NCBI GenBank assembly: GCA_964428335.1
Contig: CAYRXW010000007.1
Location: 21,471 to 85,470 of the forward strand
DNA from: GW2011-AR15 sp964428335
Lineage (GTDB): Archaea > Nanobdellota > Nanobdellia > Woesearchaeales > GW2011-AR15
Reading direction: 5' to 3'
Length of the DNA: 64,000 bases
The notes under the pieces are model-generated. The model searched no databases, had not been told where the DNA came from, and saw only the letters and a list, made by a program, of their open reading frames with translations. This document shows positions 19,671 to 27,731 of the stretch, one piece after another. Each line of letters opens with the position of its first letter. The first letter of the stretch is position 1. The position numbers and the translations under genes are program-made.

Positions 19671-20618
19671 ATGGAACGAAACCTTGCTTTGGATTTTGTC
19701 CGCGTGACTGAAGCTGCAGCAATGAGCGCTGCAAGATGGGTCGGCAAGGGAGAAACGCATAAGGCAGATGAAGCTGCTGTTTCTATGATGAGGCATACTT
19801 TCAACAAATTCAAGATAAATGGGACAATAGTCATAGGAGAAGGAGAAAGAGATGAGGCGCCGATGCTTTTTATCGGCGAGAAACTTGGAAATGGGGAAGA
19901 CATGGATATTGCTGTCGACCCTTTGGAATGCACTAATTCTGTTGCTTACGGAAGGCCCAATGCAATGACCGTTCTTGCAGCTTCCCCCAAAGGCACTATG
20001 CTTAATGCTCCTGATACATACATGGATAAGATAGCTGTTCCGCATTCTGCTAAAAAAAAAGTTTCTGTTGAAGAAGATGTAAAGTATAATATTGAAGCCT
20101 TGTCACATGCCTTAGGGAAAAAGGCAAAAGACCTTACTATAATGGTCCTTGATAGGGAAAGGCATGAGAAGCTCATAAAGGAGATAAGGGCATGTGATGC
20201 AAGAATAATGCTTATCTCTGATGGCGATGTTGCAGGTGCGATTGCGCCAAGCATTGAGACAAGCGGGATTGATGCGCTCATGGGGATAGGAGCAGCTCCT
20301 GAGGGAGTTTTGGCTGCTTCAGCGTTATCCTGTCTTGGCGGATACATGGAGGCAAAATTTAAGTTCAGGAATGAAGCGGATAAAAAAAGGGCTGAACAGA
20401 TGGGGGTGACTCCTGAAAAAGTTTATAGGGTTGAGGATTTGGTTGATAAGGACAGGGCGATGTTTGCAGCAACTGGTGTTACAGACGGACCATTTTTAAG
20501 AGGAGTCAATTTTACAAAAGAAGGTGCTGTGACACATTCGATTGTGATGAGGTCAAAGACTAAGACACTTAGGCTTATTGAAGGGCATCATAAGTTTGCA
20601 GATGAGCCTGACTATTAG
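19671..20618 (+). CDS. glpX: Fructose-1,6-bisphosphatase, class II (GlpX-like)
   Basis: 315 residues. It hydrolyses fructose 1,6-bisphosphate to fructose 6-phosphate in gluconeogenesis. Family blocks are present: AAMSAARWVGKGETHKADEA, GTIVIGEGERDEAPML (metal/phosphate site, about 50-65), DIAVDPLECTNSVAYG (about 80-95), SDGDVAGAIAP (about 184) and GIGAAPEGVLAASALSCLGG (about 203-222). The usual DPLEGTN motif reads DPLECTN here. Class II enzymes are typical of bacteria; most archaea use the class V FBPase/aldolase. It lies 13 bases ahead of the aldolase gene, a gluconeogenic pair. Confidence 0.93.
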   Translation: MERNLALDFVRVTEAAAMSAARWVGKGETHKADEAAVSMMRHTFNKFKINGTIVIGEGERDEAPMLFIGEKLGNGEDMDIAVDPLECTNSVAYGRPNAMTVLAASPKGTMLNAPDTYMDKIAVPHSAKKKVSVEEDVKYNIEALSHALGKKAKDLTIMVLDRERHEKLIKEIRACDARIMLISDGDVAGAIAPSIETSGIDALMGIGAAPEGVLAASALSCLGGYMEAKFKFRNEADKKRAEQMGVTPEKVYRVEDLVDKDRAMFAATGVTDGPFLRGVNFTKEGAVTHSIVMRSKTKTLRLIEGHHKFADEPDY

Positions 20619-20631
20619 AGGTGAAATTATT

Positions 20632-21576
20632 ATGAAACTAAACATACCAGCAGATGTTCCTGCTGAAATGAAAAAGGAATATGAGAAAAATTTCAAACTG
20701 GCGACAAAAGGCACAGGAAATCTTATGCTTTTTGCAGGTGACCAGAAGATTGAGCACTTAAACGACGATTATTTTGGTGTGACAAAGGAAGGATATAAGA
20801 TCTCTGAAGATGATTCTGACCCTGAGCATTTCTTTAGGATTGCAAGCAAAGGGACAATTGGCGCTTTTGCAGCGCAGCTTGGGATGATTTCAAGATATGG
20901 CATGGATTACAAGGATGTCAATTATATCGTAAAGATGAATTCAAAGACGCACCTGATAAAGACAACACAGTCAGATCCAAAAAGCTTTTCTCTTGTAGAT
21001 TTTGATGATGTCTTGGAACTTAAGAAAAATTCAAAACTTAAAATCATAGGGGTGGGATATACTGTTTACATTGGAAGCGAGTACGAGGCTGAAAATCTTG
21101 CAGAAGCTGGAAGGTTAGTTACATGGGCACACCAGAATGGCCTTATCACAGTCCTTTGGATGTACCCAAGGGGAGAAGCTGTGAAAGATGAGAAAGACCC
21201 GCATCTTGTTGCAGGAGCAGCAGGAGTTGCCCTCTGCCTAGGAAGTGATTTTGCAAAGGTCAATTATCCGAAACTGCAGGGCATGGATGAGAAAGACAGG
21301 GCAATTGCATTCAAGGAAGCGATAAAAGCTGCAGGAAGGACAGGCGTCATTACAGCAGGCGGAAGTTCAGGGGATGCAAAGAAATTTTTGCAGGAGACTT
21401 ACGACCAGATACATGTCTCAGGATGCAGGGGGAATGCTACAGGAAGGAACCTGCATCAAAGGCCACTTATGGAAGCAGTCAGGCTATGTGATGCAATATC
21501 CTCAATAACTTTTGGGGAGAAGGACGCAGATTTCGCTTACCAGGTTTATTTAGGGAAGAAGAAATATAATTTATGA
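20632..21576 (+). CDS. Fructose-bisphosphate aldolase, class I (archaeal/DhnA type)
   Basis: 314 residues from ATG 20632, chosen because GAGGTGA lies a few bases upstream; the longer frame from 20578 runs into glpX. It joins dihydroxyacetone phosphate and glyceraldehyde 3-phosphate by a Schiff-base mechanism. The TIM barrel shows LMLFAGDQKIEHLN near the start, WMYPRGEAV, GSDFAKVNYPKLQG with the likely Schiff-base Lys, ITAGGSSGDAKKFLQ and HVSGCRGNATGRNLHQRP (phosphate site). It directly follows glpX, so the pair converts triose phosphates to fructose 6-phosphate. Confidence 0.9.
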   Translation: MKLNIPADVPAEMKKEYEKNFKLATKGTGNLMLFAGDQKIEHLNDDYFGVTKEGYKISEDDSDPEHFFRIASKGTIGAFAAQLGMISRYGMDYKDVNYIVKMNSKTHLIKTTQSDPKSFSLVDFDDVLELKKNSKLKIIGVGYTVYIGSEYEAENLAEAGRLVTWAHQNGLITVLWMYPRGEAVKDEKDPHLVAGAAGVALCLGSDFAKVNYPKLQGMDEKDRAIAFKEAIKAAGRTGVITAGGSSGDAKKFLQETYDQIHVSGCRGNATGRNLHQRPLMEAVRLCDAISSITFGEKDADFAYQVYLGKKKYNL

Positions 21577-21589
21577 GTGCAGATAGAAC

Positions 21590-21775
21590 ATGAGCAATCC
21601 ATACAGGGACGTAGCCTCAAAAGTGTATATCACGGTTTGCATGCAGTGCAATAACCTAAGTATATTCAAGAATGCAGAAAATGAATGCTGCAATAAACTT
21701 GATAACCTGAAAATCTATAAGGTGTTCAACGATGAAACAGAAGCGAAAAACTATCTCAAGGGAATTTTGGTTTAG
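21590..21775 (+). CDS. Small Cys-rich protein, 61 residues
   Basis: Not recognised. It starts MSNPYRDVASKVYITVCMQC and has Cys pairs CMQC (17-20) and CC (33-34), so it may bind zinc. The C-terminus (DNLKIYKVFNDETEAKNYLK) is a likely strand-helix. Its last 44 bases overlap the start of lspA in another frame, which implies coupled expression. It follows the aldolase by 13 bases. Confidence 0.55.
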   Translation: MSNPYRDVASKVYITVCMQCNNLSIFKNAENECCNKLDNLKIYKVFNDETEAKNYLKGILV

Positions 21776-22187
21776 TATTTTTCTATATTTTGGAATAATC
21801 CTGCTGGACCAGGTTTCAAAATTTACAGTAAGGAGCAATATGCCAGTCGGCAGCTCTTATAATCTTGGGAATTTGCTTGCAATCACCTATGTTACTAATA
21901 CAGGGGTTTCATTTGGCATGTTCAAAGGTTATAACTGGATCTTCACTTTGATAGCGCTGGTTGCATTGGTTTTCTTTGCATATTTCTTTTTTTGGCAGCC
22001 TGATTTCAGGATGGCAATAGCATTGGCGGGGATATCAGGCAATCTTATAGACAGATTATTCCTTGGTTATGTGGTAGATTTCATAAATTTTCATTTCTGG
22101 CCAATCTTCAACATTGCTGATAGTGCCATCTTTATAGGATTATTTTTATTGATATTAAAAAAAGATAATAAAGCTAGAAAGCGCTGA
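21732..22187 (+). CDS. lspA: Lipoprotein signal peptidase (SPase II)
   Basis: 151 residues and four membrane segments. LspA is the aspartyl protease that removes the signal peptide from lipidated prolipoproteins. Family boxes are intact: LLDQVSKF (about 25-32), YVTNTGVSFGMFKG (about 53-66), GISGNLIDRLFLGYVVDFIN with one catalytic Asp (VVDF), and FNIADSAIFIG with the second. LspA is widespread in bacteria and rare in archaea; no lgt is in this window. The start overlaps the preceding 61-residue gene, and the 3' end overlaps the convergent aIF1A gene by 14 bases. Confidence 0.9.
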   Translation: MKQKRKTISREFWFSIFLYFGIILLDQVSKFTVRSNMPVGSSYNLGNLLAITYVTNTGVSFGMFKGYNWIFTLIALVALVFFAYFFFWQPDFRMAIALAGISGNLIDRLFLGYVVDFINFHFWPIFNIADSAIFIGLFLLILKKDNKARKR

Positions 22188-22521
22188 AATCGTCTAATTT
22201 GTCAAGCATGCCTTTTCTCTTAAGAACACTGACCTGTGCTTTTGAATACTTAAAAACAATATCTCCTTTATCATCAGAACTCAATTCCCATGGTTCAACT
22301 AAAACCAAATCCCCAGGTCTTACCCATAAGCTTCTTTTAAGCCTACCTGGAATTCTGCAGTTCCTTGTCTTTCCGTCTAAACATCTGACCATTGACCTTG
22401 ATCCGCCGACCCTCTGGTCCAAAAGGCCGATGACCTGGCCTTCCCTTGGCATCCTTGTTCTTCTTATTTCTTCCTGCAGCTCTTCCTGCCTTGCCTGCTC
22501 TTCTCTTTCTTTCTTACCCAT
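22174..22521 (-). CDS. eif1A: Translation initiation factor aIF1A
   Basis: 115 residues. It binds the A site of the small subunit and promotes initiator tRNA binding and scanning. The OB fold is clear: EGQVIGLLDQRVGGSRSMVR, CLDGKTRNCRIPGRLKRSLW, VRPGDLVLVEPWEL and GDIVFKYSKAQVSVLKRKG. The N-terminal Arg/Glu-rich tail is somewhat long for the family (about 25 residues). It converges on lspA with a 14-base overlap. Confidence 0.95.
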   Translation of the reverse strand: MGKKEREEQARQEELQEEIRRTRMPREGQVIGLLDQRVGGSRSMVRCLDGKTRNCRIPGRLKRSLWVRPGDLVLVEPWELSSDDKGDIVFKYSKAQVSVLKRKGMLDKLDDFSAF

Positions 22522-22594
22522 CTAAGGCTAATGAAATTAAGTGCAGTTTATAAGCTTGGCGGTAGAAGAAGAAAAAATTAGAAAAACTAATAAT

Positions 22595-23170
22595 TTATCT
22601 TTCAGTATATTTTAACAGGAAATTAGCATCTTGTTCTATCTTTGCAAATCCGTATTCTTCCCTTAATTTTGCCAGATAATCTAATTTAAGTCCTTTTTCA
22701 GTCATATTTGCCATTGTTTCCTTTCTTTTTTCAGGAGAATAAAGTGCAGCAAGAGTTACGAGCTTATTTTCCAAATCTATCTTTACTCCTTCCCATGCAA
22801 ATAATTCGTCTTTGTATAATTCGTTTGGCAATTCTTTTAATGCATTATACATCATTGACAAATTTTCAAGCACTGGACCTAGGAGCTTACTTACGTTTCC
22901 TGCTGAAAGGGAAGCTTCAACTAAGGTCTTATGTGAGTCCAGATATCCTAATATTCCTTTTTCTAAGCTTGAAATTGAATGAGCATATTTCTCATCAACA
23001 AGTTTCGATGTTGTTAAAAATTTCACGTAATTCGTAAGAGCAACATCAGGATGTAAAGGTTCAAGTCCAGCTCCTATTAATTTAGTTAGTGCAACAAGGC
23101 CTTCATCTCTTTTTCCGCCATAGAATAATAACATATCTTCGCTTTTAATCATATCATTAAACTGAATCAT
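22595..23170 (-). CDS. Hypothetical protein, 191 residues
   Basis: Not recognised. It starts MIQFNDMIKSEDMLLFYGGK, is mostly helical and soluble, and has no signal peptide. Regular amphipathic segments (SSLEKGILGYLDSHKTLVEA; LGPVLENLSMMYNALKELPN) suggest a helical bundle. The ATG is preceded by AGGTGA. It follows enolase on the same strand after about 45 bases and may share its transcript. The function is unknown. Confidence 0.7.
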   Translation of the reverse strand: MIQFNDMIKSEDMLLFYGGKRDEGLVALTKLIGAGLEPLHPDVALTNYVKFLTTSKLVDEKYAHSISSLEKGILGYLDSHKTLVEASLSAGNVSKLLGPVLENLSMMYNALKELPNELYKDELFAWEGVKIDLENKLVTLAALYSPEKRKETMANMTEKGLKLDYLAKLREEYGFAKIEQDANFLLKYTER

Positions 23171-23214
23171 TTTTTAATCACCTATAAAGCCAGAACAAAG
23201 AAGTTATATAAAAA

Positions 23215-24486
23215 TCAATACTCTTTTAATTGCTCTTCAATCCTAAGAAGCTGGTTATATTTTGCTGTCCTTTCTCCTCTGCATGGAGCACCTGATTTTA
23301 TCTGGCCGCATCCTAATGCAACAGCTAGATCCGCAATGAATGTATCCTCGGTCTCTCCGCTCCTATGGGATACCATTACAGTCCAATAATTGCCCAAGGC
23401 AAGCTTCGCTGCATTTATGGCTTCAGTTACAGTTCCAATCTGATTCACTTTGAGTAAAAGGGAATTGCAGGCATTCCTACCAAGGGCCATCTTTATCCTC
23501 TTTGTATTTGTGACTAAAAGATCATCTCCTACAAGCTGGACTTTTGTCTTTTTCATGAATTCCGACCAGGATTCCCAGTCATCCTGTGCAAAAACGTCTT
23601 CCATCGATATTATTGGATATTTGCTGCACCATTCAAGGTACTGTTCAGCTAGCTTTTTTGAAGATATTCCTTTTGTTTTTGAGATCTCTTTCTTCTTTTC
23701 CTCACTTAAGTTCTTCTCTCCAAGCAGGTAGTTCCCAAAATAAAATTCAGAGGACGCAGCATCAATTGCAATCTTTACCCTGCCTTCATACCCAGCTTTT
23801 TTTATTGCTGCAGTCAGAATCAGGAAAGGCTCTTCATTATTTCCAATAGGTGGGGCAAACCCGCCTTCATCCCCTACATTTACAGAATCAATACCATATT
23901 TTTCCTTTATTATGCTTTTTATTGCATGATAAACCTCGCTTCCGATCATAAGCGCTTCCCTAAAGTTTTCCGTTCCTGTGGGAACAATCATGAATTCCTG
24001 CAAATCAAGATTATTTGCGGCATGCTTTCCGCCATTTATTACATTGAAAAAAGGGATAGGCATCTTTGGTTTTGTCTCTGCAAGTTCTGCAAGATATCTG
24101 AATAAGGGCATTTTTTTATCCATTGCAGCTGCACTACAGACTGCCATAGATACACCTAAGATTGCATTTGCCCCAAGCTTTGACTTATTATCTGTGTCGT
24201 CAATCTGGTTCATAATCTCATCAATCATCTTCTGGCCTTCTGCTTTCATGCCATAAAGATTTGGTTTTATTATCTTTTCAACATGCTTCACTGCCTGTAG
24301 GACTCCATGCCCATTATACCTTCTCCCGCCATCTCTCAGTTCCCATGCTTCATGCACTCCTGTACTAGCGCCGCTTGGAACAATTGACCTTGCGATATTT
24401 TTTTCAGTATGAACTTCTACTTCTATTGTTGGGTTTCCCCTGGAATCCAAAACTTCCCTTGCTTTGATATCAAGAATCTTTGACAT
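23215..24486 (-). CDS. eno: Enolase (phosphopyruvate hydratase)
   Basis: 423 residues from ATG 24486, chosen because AGAGGTG lies just upstream. It interconverts 2-phosphoglycerate and phosphoenolpyruvate. Family sequence includes AREVLDSRGNPTIEVEV, SIVPSGASTGVHEAWELRDG, the metal ligands in KIAIDAASSEFY, SMEDVFAQDDW and QLVGDDLLVTN, the catalytic Lys in LLLKVNQIGTVTEAI, and MVSHRSGETEDTFIADLAV. It is full length with no missing catalytic residue visible. It fits with the GlpX and aldolase genes as part of central carbon metabolism. Confidence 0.97.
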   Translation of the reverse strand: MSKILDIKAREVLDSRGNPTIEVEVHTEKNIARSIVPSGASTGVHEAWELRDGGRRYNGHGVLQAVKHVEKIIKPNLYGMKAEGQKMIDEIMNQIDDTDNKSKLGANAILGVSMAVCSAAAMDKKMPLFRYLAELAETKPKMPIPFFNVINGGKHAANNLDLQEFMIVPTGTENFREALMIGSEVYHAIKSIIKEKYGIDSVNVGDEGGFAPPIGNNEEPFLILTAAIKKAGYEGRVKIAIDAASSEFYFGNYLLGEKNLSEEKKKEISKTKGISSKKLAEQYLEWCSKYPIISMEDVFAQDDWESWSEFMKKTKVQLVGDDLLVTNTKRIKMALGRNACNSLLLKVNQIGTVTEAINAAKLALGNYWTVMVSHRSGETEDTFIADLAVALGCGQIKSGAPCRGERTAKYNQLLRIEEQLKEY

Positions 24487-24576
24487 AAACACACCTCTTT
24501 TTGTTATTTTAATAAGATTCACTAAATAAACGTTTCTATCGCTTAGAAGTATGATCCTGTTAGATGTTATTGAAAA

Positions 24577-24930
24577 CTATATTTTTGCCTGAACACTTTT
24601 TGTAAAATAGAGATCAATTTCATATAATACTAAGGCTGTCAATCCACCTATAACAGCATCCCTAAGGCTTGCATGGCCAAAATGCATAAAATATTGATAA
24701 AATTCATCAAGTGCTCCAGCAGTTGCAGCCACTATAGCAGCTGTACCTGGTCCATAACTGGTCAGGAAAGTTCTTGTTATGAAATATGCTGTTGCCGGTC
24801 CGGAAATGTCCAGCCCATAACTTGCATGGAAATTAGATTTGTTGAATATCTGCTGTGAATAAGCAAAGATTGAATACATGAAACTAGCAGCGAAACCAAG
24901 TTCATAGGTATGACTAATTTCATTTTTCAT
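24577..24930 (-). CDS. Small membrane protein, possibly VanZ-like
   Basis: 117 residues with about three hydrophobic segments (FAASFMYSIFAYSQ; TAAIVAATAGALDEFYQYFM; DAVIGGLTALVLYEIDLYF). The stretch GALDEFYQYF...HASLRDAVIGGLTAL recalls the E-x2-Q...D-x3-N-x2-G pattern of VanZ-like proteins, but conservation is weak, so this is a hint only. It starts at ATG 24930, close to the tRNA-Ser promoter region. No partner gene suggests a role. Confidence 0.5.
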   Translation of the reverse strand: MKNEISHTYELGFAASFMYSIFAYSQQIFNKSNFHASYGLDISGPATAYFITRTFLTSYGPGTAAIVAATAGALDEFYQYFMHFGHASLRDAVIGGLTALVLYEIDLYFTKSVQAKI

Positions 24931-25027
24931 ATTTAGCTTAGGGAAAAGCTACTATATTTAAGTCTTCTTAGCAGGATTTTTTCAGGGGCAAATTTTATAT
25001 ACAATCTGCAATTCATGCAATAATTAT

Positions 25028-25147
25028 GCCAAGGTGGCACAATCCGGTACTGCGCAAGCCTGGAAACTTACAGGCAGGTAAGTCCTGAACGTAAGTGAAG
25101 ACAGCTTGTCCCTCACGGGATTCCCGGTTCAAATCCGGGCTTTGGCG
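25028..25147 (+). tRNA. tRNA-Ser(GGA) with a 37-nt intron
   Basis: Class II tRNA. Acceptor GCCAAGG/CTTTGGC, anticodon stem CAAGC (25055-25059) and GCTTG (25104-25108), loop CTGGAA + A, anticodon GGA, variable arm CCC/GGG, T arm CCCGGTTCAAATCCGGG, discriminator G (serine). The intron occupies 25066-25102 at position 37/38 and folds on itself (ACTTAC/GTAAGT, AGG/CCT). Its central BHB helix would be CTGG/GAAG, only partly paired, so the motif is relaxed. The mature length, 83 nt, equals that of the second tRNA-Ser. Confidence 0.88.
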
Positions 25148-25316
25148 CTTTTTATTTCCTCTTTTTTTGCATATGTCTAATTGGATTTGAACATAAATTC
25201 GTTTCAGACTCGACTACCCTTCTTTTCATCTGTTAGAATCTAGGCAGTGGCGTAATTTTTATACATTCAGTAATTCAGTAACAAGCCTTAAATATAGATT
25301 GTTTTTGCCATGATAT

Positions 25317-25745
25317 ATGGCTCAAAGGATTTTGGTTGTTGATGACTATGCAGCAGATCGTGATTTAGTCTACAAAATTTTGTTTGTTGATGAAAGGGAA
25401 TACTGGGTAGAAAAGTGTCATTCTGGCTTGGCTGCAGAAGCTATGGTGCAAAACGCGTATGAACAAGGTGCACCATATGACCTAATCGTAATGGATCTTG
25501 AGATGCATATGAAAAGTGGATTTGAAACAGCTAAAGATATTGTTGCAAATTATTCTGATAGGTCACCCATTCTTGTTGCCTATACAGCAATGACCACATC
25601 ACAACAATTTCAAGAAATGGTGCAAGAGGACGAAAAGCTTCCAGTTAATCAAGCAAAACCTTTCAGAGCCCTAATCTATAAACCAATCGATGTCGATACA
25701 TTCCCTAATCAGATTTTTACATTATTATCGAGATATAAAAAATAA
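25317..25745 (+). CDS. Stand-alone response-regulator receiver domain
   Basis: 142 residues with no output domain. The receiver fold keeps the acidic pair (VVDDYAADRD, about 7-16), the phospho-acceptor Asp in DLIVMDLEMHMKSGFE (about 56-72), the Thr of AYTA (about 90) and the Lys of YKPID (about 121). It would be phosphorylated by a histidine kinase; none is in this window. It may act as a shuttle or through protein contacts, like CheY. It sits between two tRNA-Ser genes with its own upstream AT-rich region. The ATG at 25317 follows TATGG with no clear ribosome binding site. Confidence 0.88.
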   Translation: MAQRILVVDDYAADRDLVYKILFVDEREYWVEKCHSGLAAEAMVQNAYEQGAPYDLIVMDLEMHMKSGFETAKDIVANYSDRSPILVAYTAMTTSQQFQEMVQEDEKLPVNQAKPFRALIYKPIDVDTFPNQIFTLLSRYKK

Positions 25746-25826
25746 TAAATTTTGTTCTATCTGCTGAGTTGTTGTTTGATAATAGAACCAACATTTAAGA
25801 AGAAAAGCATTTTTAATCAGTTAGTT

Positions 25827-25924
25827 GCCAAGATCGCATAATCCGGTATTGCGGCAGTCTCGAATATTCAAGCAGAGCGAACTGCTCCCTCACGGGATTC
25901 CCGGTTCAAATCCGGGTCTTGGCG
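25827..25924 (+). tRNA. tRNA-Ser(CGA) with a 15-nt intron
   Basis: Class II tRNA. Acceptor GCCAAGA/TCTTGGC, anticodon stem GCAGT (25854-25858)/ACTGC (25881-25885), loop CTCGAA + A80, anticodon CGA, variable arm CCC/GGG, T arm CCCGGTTCAAATCCGGG, discriminator G. The intron is 25865-25879 between positions 37 and 38. Its central helix CTCG/AGAG has three pairs. The variable arm and T arm are identical to those of tRNA-Ser(GGA), which suggests gene duplication. Confidence 0.88.
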
Positions 25925-25944
25925 CTTTTTCTTTTTCTTTGGAT

Positions 25945-26847
25945 TTACATAACAATCAAGAAAAAAATAATGTACGCCAGTGGAACCAGTATAAATACGC
26001 TGTATTCTGTCCTCCTGTGCAATTTTTCTGCAAGTGCTGTCTTCTTTTGCTCCAGGAACTCAAGTATAATTATATTCATTATTGCAGCTATCAAAAAGAA
26101 GAAATAAGTGAGTATCATAAACTTATCAGCTGTTGTCAAGTATCCAACTGGAGGAATCTGGTTTGAGACTGAGATGTGGAACATCACAGATGCTACAAGG
26201 CTTGAAGTTGTTATTGTAAGCCTTGTTGTTATCTTGTCAGGGTCCATTATGAATGAGAACATGACTATAAGAACCATGAATATAACTGGCAAAAATGTCT
26301 TAAAAAATGAATTAATAGGTATTCTTGAAATCTCTATTGTATAAGCATATTGCGAGTATGTCTCATCGTAAGGAGGATAATAATGCTCAAGGGATTCTGC
26401 TTTCCAGCCGTCAATATTCCAGCCAGAGAATGCAACAGAGCTATCAAGGCCGCTTTCCTCAATTGATGGTACATATACAAGCTCTTCTTTAGTCAATGCC
26501 TTGTCTTCGAGTAAAATCTGCATCTTCTGCGTATCAAACGGAAAGCTTTTTAGGTCAACAGGACTATTCAATGTTGCAAGAATCCTGTAATACTTCTCGT
26601 TTGGCAAATCAACCTGCTTATCGACGTTTGATGCCCTTCCGTTGACGAATTCAAAATCTGCAGGGCATTCTGTTTCGCATTTCAATGAAAGGTAAAAATC
26701 TGCTGTAAATGATCCTGTGCTAATGTCATATTTCCCAAGATTAAGGATATATACACCAACTTCGACATTCTCAGCGAATGCCAAAGGCATCAGTATCAGC
26801 ATAATGCTAAAAAGCAGGATTTTATTTTTCATATTTTCAAGTGTCAT
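25945..26847 (-). CDS. Pentameric ligand-gated ion channel homologue
   Basis: About 300 residues from ATG 26847; 26832 is also possible and an upstream start at 26934 is less likely. A signal peptide (MKNKILLFSIMLILMPLAFA) is followed by a beta-sandwich ligand-binding domain with the hallmark SFPFDTQKMQILLED, then four TM helices: TM1 FFKTFLPVIFMVLIVMFSFI with the conserved Pro, TM2 LTITTSSLVASVMFHISVS lining the pore, TM3 FMILTYFFFLIAAIMNIIIL and TM4 SVFILVPLAYIIFFLIV. This is the Cys-loop/GLIC/ELIC superfamily without the Cys-loop cysteines. Ligand and ion are unknown; the TM2 lining Thr/Ser residues do not decide charge selectivity. It is convergent with tRNA-Ser(CGA), only 21 bases away. 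Confidence 0.87.
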   Translation of the reverse strand: MTLENMKNKILLFSIMLILMPLAFAENVEVGVYILNLGKYDISTGSFTADFYLSLKCETECPADFEFVNGRASNVDKQVDLPNEKYYRILATLNSPVDLKSFPFDTQKMQILLEDKALTKEELVYVPSIEESGLDSSVAFSGWNIDGWKAESLEHYYPPYDETYSQYAYTIEISRIPINSFFKTFLPVIFMVLIVMFSFIMDPDKITTRLTITTSSLVASVMFHISVSNQIPPVGYLTTADKFMILTYFFFLIAAIMNIIILEFLEQKKTALAEKLHRRTEYSVFILVPLAYIIFFLIVM

Positions 26848-26966
26848 TTGTTTTCTATTTAAAATTATGGATTTTCTAGTTTTTTTATAGTGAGCTGTTA
26901 AGTCTGTTGGATATAATCTCCTATTTTTTGGCATGTTTTAAATATAATTAAACTATTTTTCTTCTT

Positions 26967-27731
26967 ATGGCTCTAATTTCAAGATATTTGGTAAATATCT
27001 CAAAGGAAGATATAATTTCTAATCTTAAAAAAAGTCCTGTAGATTTAAAAGATGAGTTAATTAAAAAATATCGTATAGGAAATTTTGTAATAAGTTCACA
27101 AGCTGAAGGATTTATTCATGGAAAATTAGCTGTAAAAAGAGTATATGATGATTATTGGTTTGACATCGTTGATGATTATGAAATTGAAACAAAACCTGAA
27201 AAAATTGAGATTTCTGATGATGTTATGTTCACTATTTATCCAGATATAAAATGTATAACTTTCTCATCAAAAGAAGGTGCAAAATTATTCGGAATGGAGC
27301 TTTTAAGCAAGATATTATTTGGAGAGGGTGGAAAGATATTCGGATTAACTTTCTATCCTCAAAAAGTATTGGAAGCTAAAAGACAGGGAAAATTCAAAAA
27401 TGTGTGGTATAATGGCTTAAAATTTGATGGAAAAATTGGATATGTTGGACAATTTGGCAATGAAATTGACGAGGATATTAAGTTTTTAAACAATCCAGAA
27501 AAAAGATTAGGGATAGGGATAGTATTTTCAAGTAGAAATGGTAAGAACATTAAATTAGCTATTTTTAAAGATGGTTGTATTCTTAGAAAAACTAAAATGC
27601 GTGATATTAGGGATGAATTAAAGCTAGATAAAGAAATAATAAAAATATTTCTGGATTATTCTAATTATGGAGATAATGTACCTAAAAAAACTGCTGATGA
27701 ACTTAAGTCTTTAAATGATTATTTTGAATGA
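26967..27731 (+). CDS. Hypothetical protein, 254 residues
   Basis: Not recognised. Soluble, Lys/Ile-rich, starts MALISRYLVNISKEDIISNL. The middle has alternating strands and Gly (KLFGMELLSKILFGEGGKIF; FDGKIGYVGQFGNEIDEDIK). A TATA (TTTAAATATA, 26936-26945) lies 27 bases before the ATG. The gene is more AT-rich than the housekeeping genes, uses AGA/CGT rather than AGG for Arg, and starts the accessory island. Its 3' end overlaps the convergent gene at 27719 by 13 bases. Possibly acquired with the island. Confidence 0.7.
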   Translation: MALISRYLVNISKEDIISNLKKSPVDLKDELIKKYRIGNFVISSQAEGFIHGKLAVKRVYDDYWFDIVDDYEIETKPEKIEISDDVMFTIYPDIKCITFSSKEGAKLFGMELLSKILFGEGGKIFGLTFYPQKVLEAKRQGKFKNVWYNGLKFDGKIGYVGQFGNEIDEDIKFLNNPEKRLGIGIVFSSRNGKNIKLAIFKDGCILRKTKMRDIRDELKLDKEIIKIFLDYSNYGDNVPKKTADELKSLNDYFE

